Source of the DNA: Eisenbergiella sp963559585
GTDB taxonomy: Bacteria > Bacillota > Clostridia > Lachnospirales > Lachnospiraceae
Direction: 5' to 3'
Assembly: GCA_963559585.1 (NCBI GenBank)
Contig: CAUWLJ010000010.1
Location: 1-64,000, forward strand
Length of the DNA stretch: 64,000 bases
Shown here: positions 41,606 to 50,686 of the stretch, piece by piece
How positions within the stretch are numbered: position 1 is the first letter of the stretch
How the letters are laid out: each line of letters opens with the position of its first letter
Translations under genes and position numbers: made by a program
The notes under the pieces: model-generated
What the model was told of the DNA's origin: nothing
The model's input: the letters and a program-made list of their open reading frames with translations, nothing else
Database searches by the model: none

Positions 41606-44110
41606 ATGGATATTACTGCAAAACTGACCCAGGAACTGAACGTACAGAAATGGCAGGTGGAGGCCGCCGTCAAACTGATCGATGAAGGCAACACCATCCC
41701 ATTTATTTCCCGTTACCGCAAGGAAGCCACCGGCTCCCTGAACGATGAGCAGCTCCGCGATCTGAACGAGCGGCTGGGCTATCTGCGTAACCTGGAGGAG
41801 AAAAAGGAACAGGTGCTTGCCAGCATTGAGGAGCAGGGCAGGCTGGACGAAGAACTGAAAAGCCGCATTCTGGCCGCCGAAACCCTGGTGGTGGTGGAGG
41901 ATCTCTACCGCCCCTACCGTCCCAAGAGAAAGACCCGCGCCAGCGTGGCCCGTGAAAAGGGACTGGACGGCCTGGCCTCTGTCATTCTGGCACAGGAGAC
42001 CCTGCAGCCTCTGGAGGAGGAAGCCGCCCGCTATCTGGATGAGGAAAAAGGCGTCGCCACAGCGCAGGAGGCCATTCAGGGCGCGAAGGACATTATCGCT
42101 GAGATGATTTCCGACGAAGCCGACTACCGCATCTACATCCGTGGCGTCACCCTTGAGGAGGGGAGGATCACCAGCACGGCCAGAGATCCCAAGGCATCCA
42201 GCGTCTACGAGATGTACTATGAGTACGGAGAGCCCCTGAAAAAAGCGGCCGGCCACCGCATTCTGGCCCTGAACCGGGGAGAGAAGGAAAAGTTCCTGAC
42301 GGTAAAGATAGAGGCGCCCCAGGAGCGCATCCTCCGCTACCTGGCAAAGAAGGTGATCACCAGGGACAACCCTGTCACCACCCCGGCGCTCACAGAGGTG
42401 ATCGAGGACAGCTACACCCGCCTGATCGCTCCCGCCATTGAACGGGAGATCCGCAATGACCTTACGGAAAAAGCGGAGGATGGGGCTATCTCTGTGTTCG
42501 GTAAAAACCTGGAGCAGCTTCTCATGCAGCCTCCCATTGCAGGCAAAGTGGTGCTGGGCTGGGATCCGGCCTTCCGTACCGGCTGCAAGCTGGCAGTGGT
42601 GGACGCCACAGGAAAGGTGCTGGATACGAAGGTGATCTATCCCACTGCCCCTCAGAACAAGGTGGAGGAGGCCAAGAAGGAGCTGAAACGCCTGATCGAC
42701 CGGTACGGCGTCTCCCTGATCTCCGTGGGCAATGGAACTGCGTCCAGAGAGTCTGAGCAGGTGATCGTGGAGCTGATCCGGGAGCTGAACCGGCCCGTCC
42801 AGTACGTGATCGTCAACGAAGCGGGAGCCTCCGTTTACTCTGCCAGCAAGCTGGCCACTGAAGAATTTCCCCAGTTTGATGTGGGACAGAGAAGTGCCGC
42901 CTCCATTGCCCGCCGCCTTCAGGACCCTCTGGCAGAGCTTGTGAAGATCGATCCCAAATCCATCGGCGTAGGCCAGTATCAGCACGACATGAACCAGAAA
43001 AAGCTGGACGAAGCCCTCAGCGGCGTGGTGGAGGACTGCGTAAACCGGGTGGGCGTGGATCTGAACACAGCCTCCGCCTCTCTTCTGGAATACATATCCG
43101 GCATTTCCAAAACGGTGGCAAAGAACATTGTGGAATACCGGGAAACAAACGGACGCTTCACCGACAGAAAACAGCTTTTGAAGGTGGCGAAGCTTGGCCC
43201 TAAGGCCTTTGAACAGTGCGCGGGCTTCCTGCGCATTACGGACGGGGACAATCCGCTGGACGCCACCAGCGTACACCCGGAATCCTATGCCGCTGCCATG
43301 AAGCTTCTTGACCGTCTGGATCTGACTATGGAGGATGTGAAGAAGCTTCAGGCCGAGGCCAAAAAGGCAAAGGCGGCGCTGAAGGCCCAGTCCGGCGCAG
43401 GCGGTGCGGGAGAAGGCGGAGCGGGCCGCAGCGCAGACGCTTCCGGGAATGGCCGGAATCATTCTGCCGGAAACAGAAGGAATGGAAACGCCGGGAAGCC
43501 TCTGATCCGCAATACCAGCACCGTCATGGGACGCGCCCTTGCCGCCGCCATGGGGATGGATCCGGACGCGGGAGAAGCAGATGGAAGAAAAGGCGGACGG
43601 GACGGAAAACAGAATCACGGAAAAATGCAGGACAATGGAGGGATGAACGCACAGGGCATTCGGAAAGACGCCGGAAATGACAGGAACGCAGACGCCCCCC
43701 AGGCCGGTCTGGAGCGCCGCATCCCCGACAAAAAGAAGCTGGCCCAGGAGCTGGGGATCGGGGAGATCACCCTTACCGATATCTTAAAGGAGCTGGAGAA
43801 GCCCGCCCGTGATCCCAGAGAAAGTATGCCTGCCCCCATCCTGCGCAGCGATGTGCTGGATATGAAGGACTTAAAGCCCGGCATGATCCTTAAAGGAACC
43901 GTCCGCAACGTTATCGACTTCGGTGTGTTTGTGGACATCGGCGTGCACCAGGACGGCCTGGTACATATTTCCCGTATCACCGACCGTTTTATCAAGCACC
44001 CCCTGGAGGCGGTGAGCGTGGGCGACATTGTGGATGTGAAGGTGCTGGAGGTGGATCCTGCCAGAAAACGGATCTCCCTCACCATGCGGCTTGATAAGGA
44101 TGAAAAATAA
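41606..44110 (+). CDS. tex: Tex-family RNA-binding transcription accessory protein
   Basis: An 834-residue cytoplasmic nucleic-acid binding protein. It has the N-terminal Tex helical domain (VEAAVKLIDEGNTIPFISRYRKEATG), the YqgF/RNaseH-like core (VVLGWDPAFRTGCKLAVVD), the helix-hairpin-helix repeats (SLLEYISGISKTVAKNIVEYRE) and a C-terminal S1 domain (about 756-834, MILKGTVRNVIDFGVFVDIG). Tex proteins are usually about 720 residues; here about 110 Gly/Asn/Asp/Arg-rich residues are inserted between the HhH and S1 parts (roughly 592-700). GGGAGA lies upstream. Its end overlaps the histidine kinase start by about 11 bases, although the two functions are not known to be linked. Confidence 0.93.
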   Translation: MDITAKLTQELNVQKWQVEAAVKLIDEGNTIPFISRYRKEATGSLNDEQLRDLNERLGYLRNLEEKKEQVLASIEEQGRLDEELKSRILAAETLVVVEDLYRPYRPKRKTRASVAREKGLDGLASVILAQETLQPLEEEAARYLDEEKGVATAQEAIQGAKDIIAEMISDEADYRIYIRGVTLEEGRITSTARDPKASSVYEMYYEYGEPLKKAAGHRILALNRGEKEKFLTVKIEAPQERILRYLAKKVITRDNPVTTPALTEVIEDSYTRLIAPAIEREIRNDLTEKAEDGAISVFGKNLEQLLMQPPIAGKVVLGWDPAFRTGCKLAVVDATGKVLDTKVIYPTAPQNKVEEAKKELKRLIDRYGVSLISVGNGTASRESEQVIVELIRELNRPVQYVIVNEAGASVYSASKLATEEFPQFDVGQRSAASIARRLQDPLAELVKIDPKSIGVGQYQHDMNQKKLDEALSGVVEDCVNRVGVDLNTASASLLEYISGISKTVAKNIVEYRETNGRFTDRKQLLKVAKLGPKAFEQCAGFLRITDGDNPLDATSVHPESYAAAMKLLDRLDLTMEDVKKLQAEAKKAKAALKAQSGAGGAGEGGAGRSADASGNGRNHSAGNRRNGNAGKPLIRNTSTVMGRALAAAMGMDPDAGEADGRKGGRDGKQNHGKMQDNGGMNAQGIRKDAGNDRNADAPQAGLERRIPDKKKLAQELGIGEITLTDILKELEKPARDPRESMPAPILRSDVLDMKDLKPGMILKGTVRNVIDFGVFVDIGVHQDGLVHISRITDRFIKHPLEAVSVGDIVDVKVLEVDPARKRISLTMRLDKDEK

Positions 44111-45896
44111 AGACAAACGGACAGCCCCCTTCCGGCCCCGCCGCAGGGGAAAACTTATGGATGAATACCTGCTGATGCTGGCAGCGGTGGCCCTGATCCT
44201 GACGGTCTCCTTCGGCCTCACCAGCTATATTGCCAGATACTCTGCCATAGAGGAATCCCTCCAGGCCGCGGACGTGATCTTTGACCAGGCTGTGGACAGG
44301 GTGGAGCTTTTTGAGGAGGATATTGACAGCCTGTATATGAATGTGGTCTACAATCCTTCCGTCAGCGCCTTCCTGTCGGCCTCCGGCCTTCCAGGCAGAT
44401 GGGAGAACCTGGATGGTTTTTGGCAGATGGTAGGAAACAACATGCGCATCAACAGGAGCCTGAAGAACGTTTCCCTCTACAATATGCAGGGGGAGCTGAT
44501 CGCCGCCAGGGGAGATGTTTTTTTCCCTTGGACGCAGGATTTTGCCTCCAGGCTGCAGGCTTCGGGGACAAATGCCGTCTATTCCGACCGTATTGTGGAT
44601 AAGCAGACGGGAGAACGGTATTTTCAGGTGGGAATGGCCATTTACGAGGACAGAGACGGGACAGGCTTCGTGCAGAACGGCTCTGCCAGCCTTTTGTTCC
44701 ATGCGGACAGCCTGCAGGGCATTGTGGACGGAGCGCTTGTGAACGGCGAATCCGGCGTGACGATCCTGGACCGGCATGGAAATGCGGTGGTGAGCGCCGG
44801 AGTGTGGAAGGAAGCCTGCAAATGGGAAACCCGCACCCGGGAAAATGAGGAGGATCTGATTTATGTAAGCCCGGTGGGAAATACGGGATGGAGGCTGGTG
44901 AGCATTGTGCCCCGTTCCAGCATAACCTCCGGCGTGACCCAGATGCAGAGGGTGAATACCATCACCTATCTGATCGTTCTTGCGGTGATGGCGCTGGTCT
45001 GCGCTCTGGTTTACCACCGGATCATCCGCCCCATCAGCCGCCAGACCGCATTCATGGCGGATTTTACCCGGGATACAGGGCGTCGTATCGAGGTGACGGA
45101 AAACAATGAGATCGGCGAGCTGGCCAGGAAAATGAACCAGATGCTGGACGACATCGAAGAACTGAATGAGCGCATCGTGGATTCCAGAAAGAAGCTTCTG
45201 GAGCTGGAATACGCCAAGAAGCAGACGGAGATGATCGCCTACCGCAGCCAGCTGAACCCTCATTTTCTCTCCAATACCTTCAACTGCATCCGGGGCATGG
45301 CGCTCTACCGGGGGGATAAGGACATAGCGGAGCTCACCCTTTCCCTTTCCAGCTTTTTCCGCTACAGCATCCGCGGAGACGAGCTGGTAACGGTGCAGGA
45401 GGCGCTGGATAATCTTCAGCACTATGCCAGAATCATTCAGTACCGTTTTAACGGAAAACATCAGGTGCAGGTGGACGCTCCCAGGCAGGTTTTCCTTTTC
45501 AGGATCCCCAAAATGCTGATCCAGCCCCTGGTGGAAAACGCAGTGCTCCATGGTCTGGAAACGAAGCTGGACGGCGGAAGGGTGAGCGTGCGCATAGAAC
45601 TGGAGGAACAGGGAAACACCCTGGAAAACGGAACCTACGCCCGGCCGTCCCGCCGCCTGCGGGTGCGGGTGGAGGACGATGGCGGGGGCATATCGGAGGA
45701 GACCCTTGCCTCTTTGCGGGAGGCCATGGCCCAGTACGACCGGGATGGAGCCATCCCGGATAAAAAACACGGTATCGGCGTGCTGAACGCCTACCGCAGA
45801 CTGCGCCTTTTCTATGCGGATGCGGCAGAATTTCAGATTACAGCCGGGGCGGACGGGGGAACCTGCGTGCAGCTGGCTTTCCCGGTGGAAGATTGA
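44100..45896 (+). CDS. Sensor histidine kinase, YesM type
   Basis: A membrane sensor kinase of about 598 residues. A basic N terminus precedes a first span (about residues 22-44), an extracellular Cache-like domain of about 240 residues, a second span (TYLIVLAVMALVCALVYHRI) and a HAMP linker. The His-kinase part has the phospho-accepting His388 in QLNPHFLSNTFN, the N box VENAVLHGL and the ATP-lid VEDDGGGI. The start is uncertain: ATG 44100 keeps the basic head expected on the cytoplasmic side, ATG 44157 has the better ribosome site (AGGGGA), and TTG 44091 is also open. It precedes its response regulator and a sugar importer, so it probably senses that sugar. Confidence 0.88.
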   Translation: MKNKDKRTAPFRPRRRGKLMDEYLLMLAAVALILTVSFGLTSYIARYSAIEESLQAADVIFDQAVDRVELFEEDIDSLYMNVVYNPSVSAFLSASGLPGRWENLDGFWQMVGNNMRINRSLKNVSLYNMQGELIAARGDVFFPWTQDFASRLQASGTNAVYSDRIVDKQTGERYFQVGMAIYEDRDGTGFVQNGSASLLFHADSLQGIVDGALVNGESGVTILDRHGNAVVSAGVWKEACKWETRTRENEEDLIYVSPVGNTGWRLVSIVPRSSITSGVTQMQRVNTITYLIVLAVMALVCALVYHRIIRPISRQTAFMADFTRDTGRRIEVTENNEIGELARKMNQMLDDIEELNERIVDSRKKLLELEYAKKQTEMIAYRSQLNPHFLSNTFNCIRGMALYRGDKDIAELTLSLSSFFRYSIRGDELVTVQEALDNLQHYARIIQYRFNGKHQVQVDAPRQVFLFRIPKMLIQPLVENAVLHGLETKLDGGRVSVRIELEEQGNTLENGTYARPSRRLRVRVEDDGGGISEETLASLREAMAQYDRDGAIPDKKHGIGVLNAYRRLRLFYADAAEFQITAGADGGTCVQLAFPVED

Positions 45897-45920
45897 TTAA
45901 CTGAAGCAGGAGGGAACGAG

Positions 45921-46671
45921 ATGTACCATGTATTCCTGGCGGACGACGAGCCCTGGGCCCTTATGGCCCTGAAAAATATGGTCTGCTGGAGCGATTACGG
46001 CTTTGCTGTCAGCGGTGAGGCAGAGGATGGCAGACAGGCCCTGGAGCGGATTGAACGCACCGACCCGGATCTGATCATTTCGGATATCAGGATGCCCGGC
46101 ATGGATGGCCTGGCCCTGATGGCGGCCCTCCGGGAGCTTGGCAGAAAGACCCAGGTGCTTCTCGTCAGCGGCTACACCGATTTTGAATATGCCAGGGAGG
46201 CCATGCGCCTTGGCTGCGCCGGATACCTGGTAAAGCCTGTGGAGGAAAAGGAGCTGATCGAATACCTGGAACGCATCCGCCTCCTTCTGGATGAAAAAAA
46301 GAGTGAGGGGGGGGGTAAAACCGGAAGCGGATATGGAAGAAGGCTACCTTTCAGAGCACCAGCAGGTGCAGAACATGATCCGCTACCTGCAGGAGAATTA
46401 TGCCCAGGGGGTGACTTTACAGGTGCTTGCCCGGGAATTTGGCCTGAATGAAAGCTACATCAGCAGCCTGATCAAAAAACAGACGGGCAAGGGCTTTTCC
46501 GAGCACCTGACGGAGATCCGCATACAGAAGGCTCAGGAGCTTCTGCGCACCACCAACGACCGGATCGAAACCATCGCGGCCAGCGTGGGCTATCCGGATT
46601 ATTATTATTTTACCAAGGTGTACAAAAAAACCACCGGGATCAGCCCGGCGGCTTATCGTAGGCTGCTGTGA
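45921..46671 (+). CDS. AraC-type response regulator (YesN-like), interrupted by frameshift at a G9 run
   Basis: The receiver domain (phospho-acceptor Asp55 in DLIISDIRMPGMDG, Lys in VKPVEE) is in one frame and the AraC helix-turn-helix domain (LQVLAREFGLNESYISSLIKKQ, IETIAASVGYPDYYYFTKVYKK) is in the next. The break lies at nine consecutive G residues (46307-46315). With eight G residues the protein would be continuous, about 249 residues, as for short YesN-like regulators. As sequenced, the first frame ends at 46451 after about 45 unrelated residues. This may be a sequencing error, a lost gene or phase variation. It probably controls the importer genes that follow. Confidence 0.85.
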
Positions 46672-46679
46672 ACAGTAAC
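46660..46679 (+). repeat. Family A element end fused to the regulator stop codon
   Basis: AGGCTGCTGTGAACAGTAAC (20 bases) is identical to the right end of family A at 7449-7468. Its first bases encode the last residues and the TGA stop of the response regulator. Confidence 0.6.
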
Positions 46680-46930
46680 GGAAACAGAAACCTATAAAAT
46701 GAAAAAACGAACCTGGCATTATGACTGAAAAAGAGATAAAACACAGCGTATATGTTAAAAAATGCCATATAAATCTGCGTACCATTCATTATATTGTCAT
46801 GCTTTCATGTGCAAAATCCAAATATGTGACAAAAAGTTCAAAAGAATTTCCATACCGCTCACCCGTGCCGCCCTATACAATAAAGCACATAAGAAGCACT
46901 GAGCACAAAGCAGGAAGAGAGGTATGAGTT

Positions 46931-48655
46931 ATGAAGAGACGAATGGCACAGAAAGCATGTGCACTGGCTCTGGCCGGCGCCATGGTATTCGGACTGGCAG
47001 CCTGCGGTTCCCAGGAAAGCGCCGATACGGGCGCACCGGCGGAGGGAAGCGCGCCTGCACAGGAGGCAGGGGAGGATACGGCTTCCGCGGGAGAGACCAG
47101 CGAGCTCTACTGGTTTTCCGATGTATCGGGCTGGGGGCCTGCAACGGCCAACTGGGCAGCTCCGGAATCCCCTGCAACCAGATATATCGAAGAAAACTTC
47201 GGCCTGACCCTGAACATTGAACAGCCGCCCACGGATGCGGCCACCAAGCTGGGCCTGATGATCGCTTCCGGGGACCTGCCGGATCTGATGTCCATTACAG
47301 ATGTGGATATTTATAAACAGCTTGTGGCAGCAGACAAGGTATGGGATATGCAGACCTTCCTTGAGACCTACGCACCTGACTCCCACCTGCTCACGGATTT
47401 TCCCGCGGATATCAAGCAGGCTCTGGTTGATACATACGGTGGATGGTATTCCTACCCCAGCCACATGGAGTCCGCCGACAACAGAAAGCTGTTCCCGCCG
47501 GATGACCAGGTATGGGTGGATGTAGTGGAAAAAGGGGATAACGGCTGCATCATGTTCAACAAAGAGATTATGGATGCTCTGGATATTAAGCCCGAAGATG
47601 TTCAGACAGAGGAGGGCTTTTATGCGGCCTGTGAGAAGGTGAAGAACTCAGGCTATCAGGTGGATGGACAGAGTGTGGTAACCGTCGGCCTGCAGTGCAA
47701 CCTGTGGATTGATACCAGCCTGGATGGGATACTTGCCAGAAATTTTGGCGTGGTTCCTGTAGATGAGAATGGAAATTACCGGCACAAGGAGCTGTCCCCC
47801 GGATACAAAAACAGTCTGAAATTCGTAAACAACCTGATTCAGAAGGGCTACCTGGATGTGAATACCCTGACCATCGATGAGACGGCATGGAAAACCTATC
47901 TGGATGCCAAGAGAGTATTCTGCTGGATCGGCAACCAGGCTCAGCAGGACAAGACCAACATGCCCTGGGTATCCTATGGCCCTATCCTTGCAGCCAACGG
48001 CGCAAGACCTGTAACCGGAATCAATCAGTCTGCAGGAACCGGCTGGATCCAGACCCTGGTTTCCAAGGACTGCAAGAACCCTGAAAAGATTGCGGAGCTG
48101 CTCACCTGGGCTTCCAGCAAAGAGGGACTGATGCTCAACTACTACGGTGAGGAAGGCGTAGACTACACCGTGGATGAGAATGGAATCGTAACCCGCACAG
48201 AGGAAGGCGCGAAGCGTTATGCGGAGGAGTATGACAACAATATGCTGATGTGGCCCTTTGCCAATACCTCCTTTGAGAGAAATACCGAGCCGGTACCGGA
48301 TCCTGCCTCAAACAGAGGCGTTGAGGTATCCCTGATGCCTGCCATGGGTAAGCATGAGCAGACCTACATCTATGATTCCTCTCTGCTGGGCTTTGAGAAC
48401 AGCACTGTGATCGAGCCCTCCAGCGATCTGGGAATCAAGCTGTCCCAGGTTAAAACCTATCTGGAATCCCAGAAGGCCAAGATTGCCACGGCAGCTTCCG
48501 ATGAGGCGTTTGAGACCGAATATCAGAACATGATCGATACGCTCAACAGCTATGACATCACAGCGATCGATGCGGAATACGATAAGGTTTACAAAGAATA
48601 CTGCGAGAAGAAGGGAAGCAGTATTGAGGATGTGAATGCAGCGCTGTACCAGTAA
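46931..48655 (+). CDS. Extracellular solute-binding lipoprotein of the second ABC importer
   Basis: A 574-residue binding protein. The signal peptide ends in the lipobox LAAC (Cys25), followed by a Ser/Ala/Glu-rich tether. The body resembles the large binding proteins of Lpl/Ytc-type oligosaccharide importers (WFSDVSGWGPATANW, ASGDLPDLMSI, NSYDITAIDAEYDKVYKEY at the end). GAGAGG lies upstream. The 260-base gap before it is A/T-rich and holds an open frame (46721-46927) without a ribosome site that I do not accept. The binding protein is separated from the permeases by a terminator hairpin, so it is likely made in excess over them. Confidence 0.88.
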   Translation: MKRRMAQKACALALAGAMVFGLAACGSQESADTGAPAEGSAPAQEAGEDTASAGETSELYWFSDVSGWGPATANWAAPESPATRYIEENFGLTLNIEQPPTDAATKLGLMIASGDLPDLMSITDVDIYKQLVAADKVWDMQTFLETYAPDSHLLTDFPADIKQALVDTYGGWYSYPSHMESADNRKLFPPDDQVWVDVVEKGDNGCIMFNKEIMDALDIKPEDVQTEEGFYAACEKVKNSGYQVDGQSVVTVGLQCNLWIDTSLDGILARNFGVVPVDENGNYRHKELSPGYKNSLKFVNNLIQKGYLDVNTLTIDETAWKTYLDAKRVFCWIGNQAQQDKTNMPWVSYGPILAANGARPVTGINQSAGTGWIQTLVSKDCKNPEKIAELLTWASSKEGLMLNYYGEEGVDYTVDENGIVTRTEEGAKRYAEEYDNNMLMWPFANTSFERNTEPVPDPASNRGVEVSLMPAMGKHEQTYIYDSSLLGFENSTVIEPSSDLGIKLSQVKTYLESQKAKIATAASDEAFETEYQNMIDTLNSYDITAIDAEYDKVYKEYCEKKGSSIEDVNAALYQ

Positions 48656-48683
48656 GGAAAACGCTGAACCAGTTCACCTGGCT

Positions 48684-48731
48684 GGCGGGGGAGGCACGCG
48701 GCAAAGGCTGCCGGGTGTCCCCCGCCTTTTT
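48684..48731 (+). terminator. Intra-operon terminator between binding protein and permeases
   Basis: A GC-rich nine-bp stem (48684-48692 with 48718-48726) with inner GGCA/TGCC pairs and five T residues. Partial read-through would give more binding protein than permease. Confidence 0.8.
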
Positions 48732-48793
48732 ATGTAAGGCTGCTCATAAGGGCATTCCTGTTTTGAGACAGCACGTTTGAAGGAGGATTTTCT

Positions 48794-49729
48794 ATGAAAA
48801 AAAGGAAAGGCTACCGCCTGGGCTATGACAAAGCCACACAGCTCCAGCTTCACACCCTGATGCTTCCGGGAACCCTGCTGATGCTGGTATTTTCCATTGT
48901 GCCTCTTTTTGGTCTGATTCTGGCGTTCAAAAATTACAGCGTGATCGAAGGGATCAAGGGCGTTTTCACCAGCCCCTGGTACGGCTTTCAGAACTTTAAG
49001 GTGATCTTCGGCAATTTTGACTTTTCCAGAATGCTGGTCAATACCCTGGGGATCAATCTGATCGGAAATGTGGTCAATATTTTCATGGCGATCCTGTTTG
49101 CCCTGCTGATCAATGAGATCGTGAACAAAAAGTTTAAAAGCTTTGTTCAGACCGTTACCTACATGCCCCATTTCATTTCCTGGGTGGTATTCGGCGGTAT
49201 CGTTATGACCATGCTGGACGGGGACGGCGGGCTGCTGAATCAGATCCTGCTCAAGCTTGGCCTGATTCAGGAACCCATCGTTTACATGGCACAGCCCCAA
49301 TATTTCTGGGCCATTGCCATCATCTCCAATCTGATCAAGGAGCTGGGCTGGAGCACTATTCTGTACACTGCGGCCATTTCCGGTGTGGATCAGGAGCTTT
49401 ATGAGGCGGCGGATCTGGACGGGGCCAGCAGGGTGCAGAAAATGCTTCACGTTACCCTTCCCTGCATCAAGGGAACCATCGTGATCATGGTGATCTTTGC
49501 GGTGGCTGGCATTATGAACAACAATTTTGACCAGCTGTATGTGCTTCAGAACGCCTTCAATATGGAGCGGAGCGAAGTGATCGATACCTATATTTATAAG
49601 GTGGGTCTGCAGCAGCTCCAGTTCGGTATGGCTGCGGCAGTGAATATTTTCAAGTCCGTTCTTGCCATTATCCTGCTGACCACCGCCAACCTGGTTTCCA
49701 ACAAACTGACGGACAGCGGGCTGTTCTGA
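48794..49729 (+). CDS. Sugar ABC transporter permease, LplB type (second importer)
   Basis: A 311-residue membrane protein with six spans. The EAA loop reads LYEAADLDGASRVQKMLHVT. The segment HFISWVVFGGIVMTMLDGDGG is typical of LplB-like permeases. AAGGAGG precedes the ATG. It forms the channel together with the next gene and is about 44 percent alike by eye to the permease at 22.4 kb in conserved blocks. No ATPase gene is nearby. Confidence 0.9.
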   Translation: MKKRKGYRLGYDKATQLQLHTLMLPGTLLMLVFSIVPLFGLILAFKNYSVIEGIKGVFTSPWYGFQNFKVIFGNFDFSRMLVNTLGINLIGNVVNIFMAILFALLINEIVNKKFKSFVQTVTYMPHFISWVVFGGIVMTMLDGDGGLLNQILLKLGLIQEPIVYMAQPQYFWAIAIISNLIKELGWSTILYTAAISGVDQELYEAADLDGASRVQKMLHVTLPCIKGTIVIMVIFAVAGIMNNNFDQLYVLQNAFNMERSEVIDTYIYKVGLQQLQFGMAAAVNIFKSVLAIILLTTANLVSNKLTDSGLF

Positions 49730-49746
49730 GCAAAGGAGGTTAAGCC

Positions 49747-50661
49747 ATGAACAAAATCAAATCCAAACGTGAAAAAAGATTTGCAGCTATTCTGACCGTC
49801 GTTATGGTTCTGATCATGATCATTACGGTCTATCCGGTGTGGTACTGCTTGATTAACTCCTTAAACAGCGCCCAGAGCATTGCAAAGGACGGCTACGCCA
49901 TGCTTCTGCCCGGAGAATTTTCCCTGGAAAGCTGGCAGAGTGTGATGAAAAATCCGGAGATCTTCCGGGCCTTTGGAATCACCTTTTCCAGAACCGTGAT
50001 CGTTACGGTGCTCCAGACCCTGTTTACTGCCATGTTTGCCTACGGCTTTTCCAGGAGCCATCTGACCGGAAAGAAATTCTATACCGTGCTTGGCTTCATC
50101 AGCATGTACTTGAACGGAGGCGTGATCGCATATTTTATTCTGTTTAACGCCATGCACATTTACAATACCTACTGGGTATACATCCTTCCGGCGCTGTTCG
50201 GAGGCTTTTACAACGTAATCATTTTTAACACCAACTTCAAGGCTATACCGGATTCCCTGTTTGAATCCGCCAAGATAGACGGAGCCGGGGAGTATACGAT
50301 TTTCTTTAAGATCGTGATCCCGTTGTCCAAGCCCGTTATCAGCGCTCTGGGAATCTTCACTGCAGTGGCTACGTGGAACGATTATACTCAGACATTGTAT
50401 TATACCAAATCTGCGGAAATTCAGACTCTTTCATACTATATGTTGTCCATCACCAAGGCCAGTGCATCAGCTGCCCAGCTTGGCGAAACCATGAGTGCCG
50501 GAGCTTCAGCAGTGCTCACCACGGTATCCAACTCCGCTGCAAATTATAAGACTATTGAACTTGCCTGTATGGTGCTTTCTGCCCTGCCGCTGATCATCAT
50601 GTATCCGTTCGCTCAGAAGTTTTTTGAAAAGGGCGTGATGGTAGGCAGTGTGAAGGGCTGA
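49747..50661 (+). CDS. Sugar ABC transporter permease, LplC/YtcP type (second importer)
   Basis: A 304-residue membrane protein and partner of the preceding permease, starting 17 bases after it with AAAGGAGG upstream. The EAA-like loop is LFESAKIDGAGEYTIFFKI. The ending KFFEKGVMVGSVKG is typical. Its coding DNA is a little less GC-rich than the neighbouring genes. The gene is followed 25 bases later by the glycoside hydrolase-like gene, so enzyme and transporter share a transcript. Confidence 0.9.
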   Translation: MNKIKSKREKRFAAILTVVMVLIMIITVYPVWYCLINSLNSAQSIAKDGYAMLLPGEFSLESWQSVMKNPEIFRAFGITFSRTVIVTVLQTLFTAMFAYGFSRSHLTGKKFYTVLGFISMYLNGGVIAYFILFNAMHIYNTYWVYILPALFGGFYNVIIFNTNFKAIPDSLFESAKIDGAGEYTIFFKIVIPLSKPVISALGIFTAVATWNDYTQTLYYTKSAEIQTLSYYMLSITKASASAAQLGETMSAGASAVLTTVSNSAANYKTIELACMVLSALPLIIMYPFAQKFFEKGVMVGSVKG

Positions 50662-50686
50662 GACTGAATCGAATGGAGGACTTCCC

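Noticed and set aside
46721..46927. 68-codon frame before the second binding-protein gene
   Set aside because: No ribosome site, no family, and it fills the A/T-rich regulatory gap where a promoter is expected.
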